Below are positions 6,596-14,157 of a stretch of 58,996 bases of DNA, piece after piece (the first letter of the stretch is position 1; every line of letters begins with the position of its first letter). Both the position numbers and the translations under genes were made by a program. Under the pieces are notes generated by a model. The model was not told the DNA's origin. It worked only from the letters and a program-made list of their open reading frames with translations, and ran no database searches. This DNA comes from Oscillospiraceae bacterium (GTDB lineage: Bacteria > Bacillota > Clostridia > Oscillospirales > Oscillospiraceae), in contig JAETPK010000002.1 in the NCBI GenBank assembly GCA_021771265.1, forward strand, positions 1 through 58,996, written 5' to 3'.

Positions 6596-8275
6596 TCAGC
6601 GGTTCAGCAGGTGCATCCAGTTCCAGCCGCTGTACATGGGCACGGAGCCCAGCCGCCATACGGACACGCCAGTGACGCCCAGCAGGCGGGCGGCGTCCAG
6701 AGCCGACTGGATACTGCGGTCATCCTGATACCACAGGAAGTAGCGTCCGCCGTCCTCGGCGCGGTAAACGGCGTAGGACTGCTGGTACGTCTGGGACCAG
6801 CCGAATTCCGTGCTTTCCTGGGCCAGACGCTTGGACACGGTGTCGTTGGAGGGATACACCGGCGTGCCGGAGAGCAGTCTTCCGTCCTCGTCAATCTTCC
6901 AGGCCACGTTCTTGCAGGAAAAGCCCAGAGCCACCTTTTCAGGGGCCACCTCGTTGGTCAGGGCCTTCAGACCCAGGTACACCTGGTCGATGGGGGCGGA
7001 GGCGGCAGTCTGATGATAGGTGGTGCCGATAAAGCCGCTCATGTCCCGGGGCTCGTAATCATAGGCCATGAGGATGACCTTGTCCGCCAAGGTGCCGATG
7101 GCGGCGTAGTCATAGCCGTCATACCAGCCGCCGCTGTCATAGCCGCCGCTCAGCACCGGAGACACGCAGACATACAGGGACCGGCCCAGCTGGTCCAGGG
7201 CTGTCCGCAGTTCCGTCAAAAAGGCGGTGAGATCACTTTTGCTGCCTTTGCGCAGCCCCTCAAAGTCGATGGTGACGCCGCTGTATGGATTTTTGCCGAT
7301 GGCGTTGTAGGAGACCGTCAGCTCGTTGATGATCTGCTCCACCGCCTGGGCGCGGCCGCTTTCCGAGGCCAGCAGCTCCGCCGCGCCGCCGGAGGCGTCC
7401 ATGAACACGTTCAGGTGCAGGGCGATGCCGTTGGCGTCCAGATAGCTTGTCACGCTGTTATAGCCGCTGGGAATGGCGAATTCGTTGCCGCCGGCGCTGG
7501 TGGTGGACAGCAGCGCCGTCTCCCCGTCCCAGGTCATGCGGCTCCAGCCGGCGCTGACGGTGTCCATGCTCCGGGCAAAGTCCAGCTGGCTGTAGGAGGA
7601 GATGGCGTAAAAGCCGTGGAGGAACTCCGTTTTCTGGCTCAGCTTTTCATAGATCCGCACCAGCATGGCTGCCGCTTGGGCCCGGGTGGCGGTCTGGTCG
7701 GGGCTGAAAGTGGTTTCGGAGGTGCCCTTGGTCATGCCGATGGTATAGGCCACGGTAATATAGCCCTCCTCCCCCTTCGGCAGGTCCGTGAAGGGCGTGG
7801 TGCCGTGGAGCATGGAATAGGACGTGGCGGAGGAATGCAGGTGCTCCGCCGCGGAGCGCAGCCCAAGGGCCCGCACCAGCAGCTCCGCCATCTCGCCCCG
7901 GGTGATGGGGTCGTTGGGACGGAAGGCCTCGCCGCTGTCCACCGTGTCGTTTTGGACGGCGGCGCCGATGGCGGCGCGGTAAGTGGCGGAAAGGCCCGCC
8001 GGCAAAGCCATGGCCTGGGTGATGCCGGCCTCGCTGCCGCTCCAGCCCATCATCCGCTGCAGCACGGTGACGAACTGGGCCCGGGTCATGGAGTCGCCGT
8101 AGCCGAAGGTGGTCTCGCTGTACCCCTGCATGAGACCGTAGTCCACCGCCTTGCGGACCTCTCCGGCCAGCGCGCCCGCCGCCGGAACATCCCGGTAGTC
8201 CGCGGCAGCCGCCGGGACCGCCAGGAGTGACACCGCCATCGCCGCCGCCAGCAGCCAGGAACTGAACCGTTTCAT
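6596..8275 (-). CDS. exported SLH-domain protein with GH18 (YaaH-like) domain
   Basis: 559 residues from ATG 8275 (AGAGAGG nine bases upstream; the ATG at 8284 sits directly on that site). A signal peptide (MKRFSSWLLAAAMAVSLLAV, cleaved near AAAADY) is followed by three S-layer-homology repeats (about residues 25-205, with TFGYGDSMTRAQFV, FRPNDPITRGEMA and TFSPDQTATRAQAA). The C-terminal half is a GH18 barrel with GVTIDFEGL carrying the acid glutamate, as in spore germination and cortex-lytic chitinase-like proteins. SLH repeats bind cell-wall polymers, so it should sit at the cell surface. Substrate unknown; peptidoglycan or another amino-sugar polymer is an inference. Confidence 0.88.
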   Translation of the reverse strand: MKRFSSWLLAAAMAVSLLAVPAAAADYRDVPAAGALAGEVRKAVDYGLMQGYSETTFGYGDSMTRAQFVTVLQRMMGWSGSEAGITQAMALPAGLSATYRAAIGAAVQNDTVDSGEAFRPNDPITRGEMAELLVRALGLRSAAEHLHSSATSYSMLHGTTPFTDLPKGEEGYITVAYTIGMTKGTSETTFSPDQTATRAQAAAMLVRIYEKLSQKTEFLHGFYAISSYSQLDFARSMDTVSAGWSRMTWDGETALLSTTSAGGNEFAIPSGYNSVTSYLDANGIALHLNVFMDASGGAAELLASESGRAQAVEQIINELTVSYNAIGKNPYSGVTIDFEGLRKGSKSDLTAFLTELRTALDQLGRSLYVCVSPVLSGGYDSGGWYDGYDYAAIGTLADKVILMAYDYEPRDMSGFIGTTYHQTAASAPIDQVYLGLKALTNEVAPEKVALGFSCKNVAWKIDEDGRLLSGTPVYPSNDTVSKRLAQESTEFGWSQTYQQSYAVYRAEDGGRYFLWYQDDRSIQSALDAARLLGVTGVSVWRLGSVPMYSGWNWMHLLNR

Positions 8276-8356
8276 GGGAAACATCCTCTCTTTTCCAGTA
8301 TTGTCCCTTTATCATAGCAGGAGGGCTGGAAAAGTTGTGAACAGAACTTTAAATTT

Positions 8357-8860
8357 TCAAGGCCGGATGGTTCCGGTGATATGCAGAAACCGGATATCCC
8401 GGAATTCATAGGTGGACAGGGGGCGGTTGTCGGCGTCGTAGCTGTGGGCCGCTATCAGCACGTTGTCCAGCGTCGGCCTTGCCCCCACCGACACCACCAC
8501 GGGGCTGTGCTGAAAGCTCCCGCTTTTGAAGCTCAGCTGCACGATGTCTCCGGGCCGCATGGCCTCCAGCGTGGAGGACTCTCCCACCGGCCCCACGGAA
8601 AAGCCCTTGCGGGTGAAAAAGTTCCAGAAATACTCCACACCCGTCCAGGCGGGTGCCTTTTGGTTGGCGTCGATGTAGTACCAGCCGAAGGTAGGCGTGA
8701 AATTCATGATGCGGCTGCCGGCAAATACGCACTGGGACGCGAAGTTGGTGCAGTCGCCGCCAAGGTCCTCGTAATCGTAATAGGCCGGATTCCGACCGTA
8801 GGCCCAGCGGTGGGCGTACTGGACGGCGGCCTGCCGGTCATAGTCCTGCAAAAAACGCAT
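8357..8860 (-). CDS. putative amidase (Amidase_6 family)
   Basis: 167 residues. The family signature is GGDCTNFASQC near residue 34, whose cysteine is the likely nucleophile, together with RWAYGRNPAYYDYEDLGG before it and FQHSPVVVSV carrying the likely histidine. Such domains are NlpC/CHAP-like cysteine amidohydrolases, often on cell-wall-active proteins of sporulating clostridia. There is no signal peptide, unlike many relatives, so it may act in the cytoplasm, the forespore or mother cell. AGGGGAGGGG stands just before the ATG. It is followed by the SLH-GH18 gene after 81 bp in the same direction. Confidence 0.75.
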   Translation of the reverse strand: MRFLQDYDRQAAVQYAHRWAYGRNPAYYDYEDLGGDCTNFASQCVFAGSRIMNFTPTFGWYYIDANQKAPAWTGVEYFWNFFTRKGFSVGPVGESSTLEAMRPGDIVQLSFKSGSFQHSPVVVSVGARPTLDNVLIAAHSYDADNRPLSTYEFRDIRFLHITGTIRP

Positions 8861-8912
8861 GGTATCCCCTCCCCTGCTATCAGCTTATGCGGCAAAAGGA
8901 GGCAGGTGAGAG

Positions 8913-8950
8913 AAAAGACCGGAGGCGCAAAGCGCTTCCGGTCTTTTTTT
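8913..8950 (-). terminator. terminator of fba
   Basis: AAAAGACCGGAGGCGC / GCGCTTCCGGTCTTTT with one G-T pair and an AAA loop. The minus-strand product ends in a T run, so it stops transcription from fba before the amidase gene. Confidence 0.85.
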
Positions 8951-8969
8951 GAATGGGGGATCGTCAGGC

Positions 8970-9938
8970 TCAGGCCTTGTGGTCGCAGCCCAGGACGTCC
9001 ACGATCTTGTGGGCGACCATGGCCTTGATGGCGGCGCGGGCGGGCTTCAGATACTGACGGGGGTCGAAGTCGCCGGGATGCTCATCGAAATACTGACGGA
9101 TGGTGGCGGTCATAGCCAGACGCAGGTCAGAGTCGATGTTGATCTTGCAGACGGACAGCTCGGCGGCGTGGCGCAGCTGCTCCTCGGGGATGCCGACGGC
9201 GTCGGGCATCTTGCCGCCGTGCTCGTTGATGGCCTTCACAAACTCCTGGGGCACGGAGGAAGAGCCGTGCAGCACGATGGGGAAGCCGGGCAGGCGCTTG
9301 GAGACCTCTTCCAGCACGTCGAAACGCAGGGGAGGCGGAACCAGGATGCCCTTCTCATTGCGGGTGCACTGGGCGGCGGTGAACTTGTAAGCACCGTGGC
9401 TGGTGCCGATGGCGATGGCCAGAGAGTCGCAGCCGGTCTTGGCGACGAACTCCTCCACCTCCTCGGGACGGGTGTAGGAGGCGGCGTGAGCGGCGACCTT
9501 CACATCGTCCTCGATGCCGGCCAGGGTGCCCAGCTCGGCCTCGACGACCACGCCGTGGTCATGGGCATACTCCACGACCTTCTTGGTGATCTCGATGTTC
9601 TCGGCAAAGGGCTTGGAGGAGGCGTCGATCATGACGGAGGTAAAGCCGCCGTCGATGCAGGACTTGCAGGTCTCGAAGTCGGGGCCGTGGTCCAGGTGCA
9701 GGGCGATGGGGATATCGGGGCACTCGATAACGGCAGCCTCCACCAGCTTCACCAGATAGGTGTGGTTGGCGTAGGCACGGGCGCCCTTGGAGACCTGGAG
9801 GATCAGGGGGGCCTTCAGCTCCTGAGCAGCCTCGGTGATGCCCTGAACGATCTCCATGTTGTTGACGTTGAAAGCGCCGATGGCATATCCGCCGTCGTAG
9901 GCCTTCTTGAACATTTCGGTAGTGGTGACCAATGCCAT
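8970..9938 (-). CDS. fba: class II fructose-1,6-bisphosphate aldolase
   Basis: 322 residues, full length for the short class II type. Zinc and active-site motifs are visible: LHLDHGPDFETC (residues about 79-90), the SVMIDASS loop, VEAELG with its glutamate, GTSHG and IVLHGSSSVP. It splits fructose 1,6-bisphosphate into glyceraldehyde 3-phosphate and dihydroxyacetone phosphate in the cytoplasm and works in reverse in gluconeogenesis. It is divergent from the phosphofructokinase gene, so the two consecutive glycolytic steps share one control region. AGGAG stands nine bases before the ATG. Confidence 0.96.
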   Translation of the reverse strand: MALVTTTEMFKKAYDGGYAIGAFNVNNMEIVQGITEAAQELKAPLILQVSKGARAYANHTYLVKLVEAAVIECPDIPIALHLDHGPDFETCKSCIDGGFTSVMIDASSKPFAENIEITKKVVEYAHDHGVVVEAELGTLAGIEDDVKVAAHAASYTRPEEVEEFVAKTGCDSLAIAIGTSHGAYKFTAAQCTRNEKGILVPPPLRFDVLEEVSKRLPGFPIVLHGSSSVPQEFVKAINEHGGKMPDAVGIPEEQLRHAAELSVCKINIDSDLRLAMTATIRQYFDEHPGDFDPRQYLKPARAAIKAMVAHKIVDVLGCDHKA

Positions 9939-10066
9939 AATGTTTCACTCCTGTTCTTATTTGTCCCGCCCGGTTTGAGGCCCCTTTGCCGCCCCGATGT
10001 AAGGGAGTTCGTTAAGGGATTGGCAAATTAGACGTTTCAAATGGACGAAAACGATTTTCCTCTATG

Positions 10067-10094
10067 ATAATATCACAGAAAAATTAAATTGCAA
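10067..10094 (-). promoter_or_regulatory. sigma-A-type promoter of fba
   Basis: Read on the minus strand: TTGCAA, 16-bp spacer, TATTAT. It lies back to back with the pfp promoter, with only three bases between the two -35 boxes. The predicted fba leader is about 120 nt. Confidence 0.6.
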
Positions 10095-10097
10095 GTA

Positions 10098-10126
10098 TTT
10101 ACAATTCTTTTTTTCAATGATATGAT
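10098..10126 (+). promoter_or_regulatory. sigma-A-type promoter of the PPi-phosphofructokinase gene
   Basis: TTTACA, 17-bp spacer, TATGAT. The start point should fall near 10133, immediately at the left arm of the long inverted repeat 10134-10217, so that the mRNA would begin with a hairpin. Confidence 0.65.
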
Positions 10127-10133
10127 AGCAATG

Positions 10134-10217
10134 CCCTCAGTTGACAAAAAATCATACGTTTTTCCGCCCGCGCCCCCGGCATGGGGCCTTCGCGTGTGGT
10201 TTTTTGTCACCTGAGGG
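10134..10217 (+). promoter_or_regulatory. long 5'-leader hairpin of the PPi-phosphofructokinase mRNA
   Basis: The arms CCCTCAGTTGACAAAAAA (10134-10151) and TTTTTTGTCACCTGAGGG (10200-10217) pair over 18 positions with one mismatch. As RNA the stem goes on through AUCAUACG / CGUGUGGU using two G-U pairs, giving about 25 bp. A GC-rich inner hairpin (GCCCC / GGGGC) closes the top. No T run follows, so it is not an intrinsic terminator. The ribosome site GAGGAGG follows after 14 bases and is free of the stem. Confidence 0.7.
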
Positions 10218-10247
10218 TCCAAACAAATTCTGAGGAGGCTTTTTCTC

Positions 10248-11486
10248 ATGAGTGAACTGAAAGGCGCATGCATCGTGGGCCAGTCCGGCGGCCCCACTTC
10301 CGTCATCAATGCCAGCGTGTACGGTGTCATCGACACCGCCCTGAAAAACCCAAACATCACCCGCGTTCTGGGCGCGGAGCACGGGATCAAGGGCGTTTTG
10401 AACGACCGCCTGTTCGATATGGCCGAGGAGGACCCCGCCGAGCTGGCGCTTTTGAAGTATACTCCTTCCTCCGCTCTGGGTTCCTGCCGCTATAAGATGG
10501 CCGACCCCGATGTGGACGATACCGATTACAAGCGCATCCTGGAGATCTTCAAGAAGTACGATGTCCGCTATTTCTTCTACAACGGCGGCAACGACTCCAT
10601 GGATACCTGCAACAAGATCTCCAAGTACATGCAGAAGGTGGGCTATGAGTGCCGCGTCATGGGCGTGCCCAAGACCATCGACAACGACCTGTACGGCACG
10701 GACCACTGCCCCGGCTTCGCCTCCGCCGCCAAGTATATCGCAACCAGCTGCATGGAGGTCTATCAGGATGCCCGGGTGTATGACACCGGCATGGTCTGCG
10801 TCATCGAGATCATGGGCCGCCACGCCGGCTGGCTGGCTGGCGCCGCCGCCTTGGCCACCGCTTACGGTGCCGGTCCCGACCTGGTGTACCTGCCCGAGGT
10901 GGACTTTGACATGGACGCCTTCCTGGCGGATGTGGAGCGTATCTACAAGGAGAAGGGCAACTGCATGGTGGCCGTGTCCGAGGGTATCCACTATGCTGAC
11001 GGCACTTTCGTTTCCGAAGCCAAGACCTCTGCCACCGACGGCTTCGGTCATGCCCAGTTGGGCGGCCTGGCCTCCCTGCTGGCCAACATCATCAAGGAGA
11101 AGACCGGCGCCAAGGTCCGCGGCATCGAGCTGAGCCTGCTGCAGCGCTGCGGCGCGCACCTGGCCTCCGAGACCGATATCGAGGAGTCCTATATGTCCGG
11201 CAAGGCCGCCGTGGAGAACGCCGTGGCCGGCATCACCGATAAGATGGTGGGCTTTGAGCGCGCCTATGAGGACGGCAAGTACGTCTGCAAGACGAAGCTG
11301 CTGGGCCTGACCGACGTGGCCAACACCGAGAAGAAGGTCCCCCTGGAGTGGATCAACGCCGCCCACAACAACGTGGAGCAGCCCTTCATTGATTACGTGC
11401 TGCCCCTGATCCAGGGCGAGCCCAAGCTGCCCAAGCAGGATTCCCTGCCCCGCTTTGCCAAGCTGAAGAAGGTTCTGGCGAAGTAA
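10248..11486 (+). CDS. pfp: 6-phosphofructokinase, PPi-dependent type by signature
   Basis: 412 residues of the phosphofructokinase family, with GQSGGPTSVINAS at the N-terminus, GGNDS at 113-117, PKTIDND at 141-147 and MGRHAGW at 189-195. ATP-dependent enzymes have Gly at the positions here filled by Asp116 and Lys142; Asp plus Lys is the known signature of PPi-dependent enzymes. The predicted reaction is the reversible phosphorylation of fructose 6-phosphate with pyrophosphate. The phosphate donor is inferred from these residues and not proven. A GAGGAGG ribosome site precedes the ATG, and a strong terminator follows. Confidence 0.93.
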   Translation: MSELKGACIVGQSGGPTSVINASVYGVIDTALKNPNITRVLGAEHGIKGVLNDRLFDMAEEDPAELALLKYTPSSALGSCRYKMADPDVDDTDYKRILEIFKKYDVRYFFYNGGNDSMDTCNKISKYMQKVGYECRVMGVPKTIDNDLYGTDHCPGFASAAKYIATSCMEVYQDARVYDTGMVCVIEIMGRHAGWLAGAAALATAYGAGPDLVYLPEVDFDMDAFLADVERIYKEKGNCMVAVSEGIHYADGTFVSEAKTSATDGFGHAQLGGLASLLANIIKEKTGAKVRGIELSLLQRCGAHLASETDIEESYMSGKAAVENAVAGITDKMVGFERAYEDGKYVCKTKLLGLTDVANTEKKVPLEWINAAHNNVEQPFIDYVLPLIQGEPKLPKQDSLPRFAKLKKVLAK

Positions 11487-11500
11487 GCGCCTCCCTACTG

Positions 11501-11539
11501 AAAAAGCAGCGTGTACCAAATCGGTACACGCTGCTTTTT
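11501..11539. terminator. bidirectional intrinsic terminator
   Basis: AAAAAGCAGCGTGTACC / GGTACACGCTGCTTTTT, a perfect 17-bp stem with a 5-nt loop, between the convergent pfp and pyruvate kinase genes. Confidence 0.93.
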
Positions 11540-11544
11540 ATGCT

Positions 11545-12540
11545 TCATGCGTGTTTCGCCAGATAGCGGCGGGCCTCCCGGGCCGTCTCCGTGAGATAGC
11601 GGATGGCCTCCGCCGGGTAACGGCCCACGGCGGTCTCCCCGGTGACCATGACGCCCCAGGCGCCGTCCGCCACGGCGTTGAAGATGTCGCTGACCTCCGC
11701 TCGGGTGGGCACGGGGGAATGCTCCATGGACGCCAGCATCTGGGTCACAACGATAAAGGGCTTCCCTGCCGCCCGGCAGGCGGCGGCAATGTCCTTTTGC
11801 ACGGCAGGCAGGTGCCACAGGGGCATGTCGTTGCCCAGGTCTCCCCGGGCGATGACGACCACATCCGCCTGAGGCAGAATGTCATCCAGATGGGCAGCCC
11901 CCTCCAACGTCTCGATCTTGGCGAACAGCTTCAAGTACCCGGCGCCGTGCTCCGCCAGGATGCGCCGCAGGCGGCACAGCTCCTCCCCGCTGTGGACAAA
12001 GGGCTGCAAAAGCCCTGTGACGCCGAAGTGCTCCGCCTGGCGGATGTTCTGGATATCCCGCTCCGTCAGCACCGGCAGGCGCAGGTCCTTTCCCGGCAGC
12101 TTGATGCTCTTGCGGCCGGTGAGGACGCCGCCCCGAAGGACCCGCGCCGCCGCGCCGCCGCCGGAAGCATCCATGACCTCCAGCGCCAGCTTTCCATCGT
12201 CCAGCAGCACCTGGCAGCCGGCCTCCAGCGCTGCCAGCACCACGGCCGGGACCGGAATGCCGCCTGCTCCCAACTGGACAGCGGCGCCGTTTTCCAGCGT
12301 CAAGGGAGCGTCCAGGTCCCCCAGGCGCAGCTCCGGCCCCTGGGTGTCGATGACCAGCTGGGGCGCTTCCACGCCGGCGGCGGACGCCGCCTCCCGGAAC
12401 GCCGCCAGCATCCCGGCGCTGTCCGCCAGGTCGCAGTGGGACAGGTTCAGCCGTATGCCGGTCATGCCGGCGCGGAACATGGCCTCCAGGGTCTCCCGGC
12501 TGCCGCAGGCGGGACCGAATGTCCCGTAGATCTGTGTCAT
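11545..12540 (-). CDS. pyk: compact pyruvate kinase lacking the C-terminal domain
   Basis: 331 residues, against about 470-590 for usual pyruvate kinases. The catalytic barrel is intact: RLNLSH, DTQGPELRLG, LLDDGKL, KLPGKDLRLP, the lysine and glutamate of FAKIET, ARGDLG, VTQML and TGETAVGRYP. The B lid domain is shorter than usual, and the C-terminal domain that normally binds allosteric effectors is absent; the frame ends right after the barrel. DTQGPE has Gln where DTKGPE is normal. The enzyme should make ATP and pyruvate from phosphoenolpyruvate without the usual effector control. ATG 12540 has GGAG at better spacing than 12546. coaX precedes it by 13 bp. Confidence 0.85.
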   Translation of the reverse strand: MTQIYGTFGPACGSRETLEAMFRAGMTGIRLNLSHCDLADSAGMLAAFREAASAAGVEAPQLVIDTQGPELRLGDLDAPLTLENGAAVQLGAGGIPVPAVVLAALEAGCQVLLDDGKLALEVMDASGGGAAARVLRGGVLTGRKSIKLPGKDLRLPVLTERDIQNIRQAEHFGVTGLLQPFVHSGEELCRLRRILAEHGAGYLKLFAKIETLEGAAHLDDILPQADVVVIARGDLGNDMPLWHLPAVQKDIAAACRAAGKPFIVVTQMLASMEHSPVPTRAEVSDIFNAVADGAWGVMVTGETAVGRYPAEAIRYLTETAREARRYLAKHA

Positions 12541-12553
12541 GTCCATTTCTCCA

Positions 12554-13324
12554 TCAATTGTTTTTCTGATAGATGGTCCAAAGCCCTTCCATCAGCAGAT
12601 ATTTGTCGTAGACGATCTTGTTGCGGCAGTAGCGGACGATGACCGGGGCGTTGCCGCCGGTGGCCACCACGCTGACCTCCCGGCCGGGGAACTGTTCCCG
12701 GATGCGGTCGATGATGCCGTCCAGCATCCCGGCGGTGCCGTACACGATGCCGGAGCGCATGCACTCCTCCGTGTTTTTGCCGATGAGGGCCTTGGGATGC
12801 TGCAGCGAGATGGCGGGCAGCTGGGCGGCCCGGCGGGAAAGGGCCTCCAGCGACACATTGACGCCCGGCAGCAGCAGGCCGCCCTCGTAATTGCGGCCCT
12901 CGGAAATGACGCCGATGGTGGTGGCGGTGCCCATGTCGATGGTGATGATGGGCGTTTGGAATTTCTCAAGCGCCGCCACGGCGTCCGCCACGATGTCCGC
13001 GCCCACCTGGGTCTGGACCGCCAGGCGGATGTTCAGGCCCGTCCGCACGCCGGGGCCCACCACCATGGGCGGCTTGCCCAAAAGCCGGGTCAGGGCCTTT
13101 TCCATCATGAAATTCAGCGGCGGCACCACGCTGCACAAAATGGCGCCGGTGACGTCCGTATAATGAAAATGATACAGGGTAAACAGGTTCATCAGGTCGA
13201 TGCTGATCTGGTCCGCTGTTTTGCGGCTGTCCGTATCCAGAGACGCCAAAAAACGCAGGCTCTTGTTTTTGTCAAACAGGCCCACGGAGGTATTGGAGTT
13301 GCCAACGTCGATGGCAAGCAGCAT
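12554..13324 (-). CDS. coaX: type III pantothenate kinase
   Basis: 256 residues, normal for CoaX. It shows the ASKHA-fold phosphate loop DVGNSNTSVGLF, the VGADIVADAVA motif that binds pantothenate, IDMGTATTIGVI and a C-terminal VVATGGNAPV. It phosphorylates pantothenate, the first step of coenzyme A synthesis, and type III enzymes are not inhibited by CoA. It is divergent from the alkA-like gene and probably co-transcribed with pyk. Confidence 0.96.
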   Translation of the reverse strand: MLLAIDVGNSNTSVGLFDKNKSLRFLASLDTDSRKTADQISIDLMNLFTLYHFHYTDVTGAILCSVVPPLNFMMEKALTRLLGKPPMVVGPGVRTGLNIRLAVQTQVGADIVADAVAALEKFQTPIITIDMGTATTIGVISEGRNYEGGLLLPGVNVSLEALSRRAAQLPAISLQHPKALIGKNTEECMRSGIVYGTAGMLDGIIDRIREQFPGREVSVVATGGNAPVIVRYCRNKIVYDKYLLMEGLWTIYQKNN

Positions 13325-13366
13325 AGGGTCTTCTCCCCCTTTCGTCTTCCGTGTGATCGTACTCTT

Positions 13367-13395
13367 ATGGTATCACGACTTGCCCCCCCTTGCAA
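13367..13395 (-). promoter_or_regulatory. possible sigma-A promoter of coaX
   Basis: On the minus strand TTGCAA, 17-bp spacer, TACCAT. The -10 box matches only four of six positions. Confidence 0.35.
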
Positions 13396-13433
13396 GTGCC
13401 GGCGGATCGAAGGTCACAAATCTTCTGCCATGG

Positions 13434-13462
13434 TTGACATCGTACATTTGTTCGTGTATAAT
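13434..13462 (+). promoter_or_regulatory. consensus sigma-A promoter of the alkylation-repair operon
   Basis: TTGACA, exactly 17 bp, TATAAT: both boxes match the consensus perfectly. The predicted start lies near 13469, about 30 bp before the alkA-like ATG. A LexA-like dyad fills most of the spacer. Confidence 0.85.
13441..13454. promoter_or_regulatory. LexA/DinR-like box inside the alkA-ogt promoter spacer
   Basis: CGTACATTTGTTCG compared with the Gram-positive SOS box CGAACRNRYGTTCG: the right half is perfect, the left half has one change, and one inner purine position differs. Lying between -35 and -10, a bound repressor would block this very strong promoter. lexA itself is not in the window. 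Confidence 0.55.
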
Positions 13463-13497
13463 GAATCCATATCGTGACAGCAAGAGAGGATGCCGCC

Positions 13498-14157
13498 ATG
13501 GAATTTTTGTATGGAGACCGGGAGCTCGACCATCTGCGTGCCCGGGACGCAAGGCTGGCCGCCGCCATTGACCGCATCGGCCATGTGAGCCGGGAGGTGG
13601 ACACGGACCTGTTTTCCTCCGTCATCCACCACATCATCGGCCAGCAGGTGTCCACCGCCGCCCAGCGGACGGTGTGGCGCCGCTTTTTGGAGCTGACGGA
13701 CGGGGATGTGACGGCGGAGCGTGTCTGCGCCCGGAGCCGGGAAGAGCTGCAGGCCCTGGGAATGACCTGGCGGAAGGCGGATTACATTCTGGACTTTGCC
13801 GGCAGGGTCCGGGACGGCGGCTTTGACATGGATGCGCTGAACGACCTACCGGACGATGCGGTGCGGGAGCGGCTTTCCTCCCTGCGGGGCATCGGTCCCT
13901 GGACGGCGGAGATGCTGATGATTTTCTGCATGCAGCGGCCGGATGTAGTCAGCTACGGCGATCTGGCCATCCTGCGGGGGATGCGGATGCTGTACCGAAA
14001 AAAGGCTATCGACCGCGGGACCTTTGACCGTTACCGGAAGCGGTACAGCCCCTACGGCACCACCGCCAGCCTGTATCTGTGGGCCATCGCCGGCGGCGCC
14101 CTGCCGGAGCTGACGGACCCCGCCGTCCCTAAAAAGAAAGGAGAGAAAGCGCCATGA
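13498..14157 (+). CDS. DNA-3-methyladenine glycosylase II-type (AlkA-like)
   Basis: 219 residues from ATG 13498, with GAGAGGA seven bases upstream. The helix-hairpin-helix motif LRGIGPWTAEMLMIF (about residues 130-145) and the catalytic aspartate in VSYGDLAILRGM mark the HhH-GPD superfamily; SSVIHHIIGQQVSTAAQ is the early helix of AlkA relatives. The N-terminal domain of E. coli AlkA is missing, as in many Gram-positive versions. It excises alkylated bases. The stop overlaps the ogt start, so base excision and direct reversal are coupled in one operon. Confidence 0.9.
   Translation: MEFLYGDRELDHLRARDARLAAAIDRIGHVSREVDTDLFSSVIHHIIGQQVSTAAQRTVWRRFLELTDGDVTAERVCARSREELQALGMTWRKADYILDFAGRVRDGGFDMDALNDLPDDAVRERLSSLRGIGPWTAEMLMIFCMQRPDVVSYGDLAILRGMRMLYRKKAIDRGTFDRYRKRYSPYGTTASLYLWAIAGGALPELTDPAVPKKKGEKAP

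Noticed and set aside
6611-8230. 539-residue plus-strand ORF opposite the SLH-GH18 gene
   Set aside because: Antisense shadow; the minus-strand frame has signal peptide, SLH and GH18 motifs.
10134-10217. Known riboswitch or intrinsic terminator in the pfp leader
   Set aside because: No T run follows the stem, and I recognise no known aptamer core; kept only as an unassigned hairpin.
10152-11519. 455-residue minus-strand ORF opposite pfp
   Set aside because: Antisense shadow that also runs through the pfp leader hairpin and terminator; no motif.
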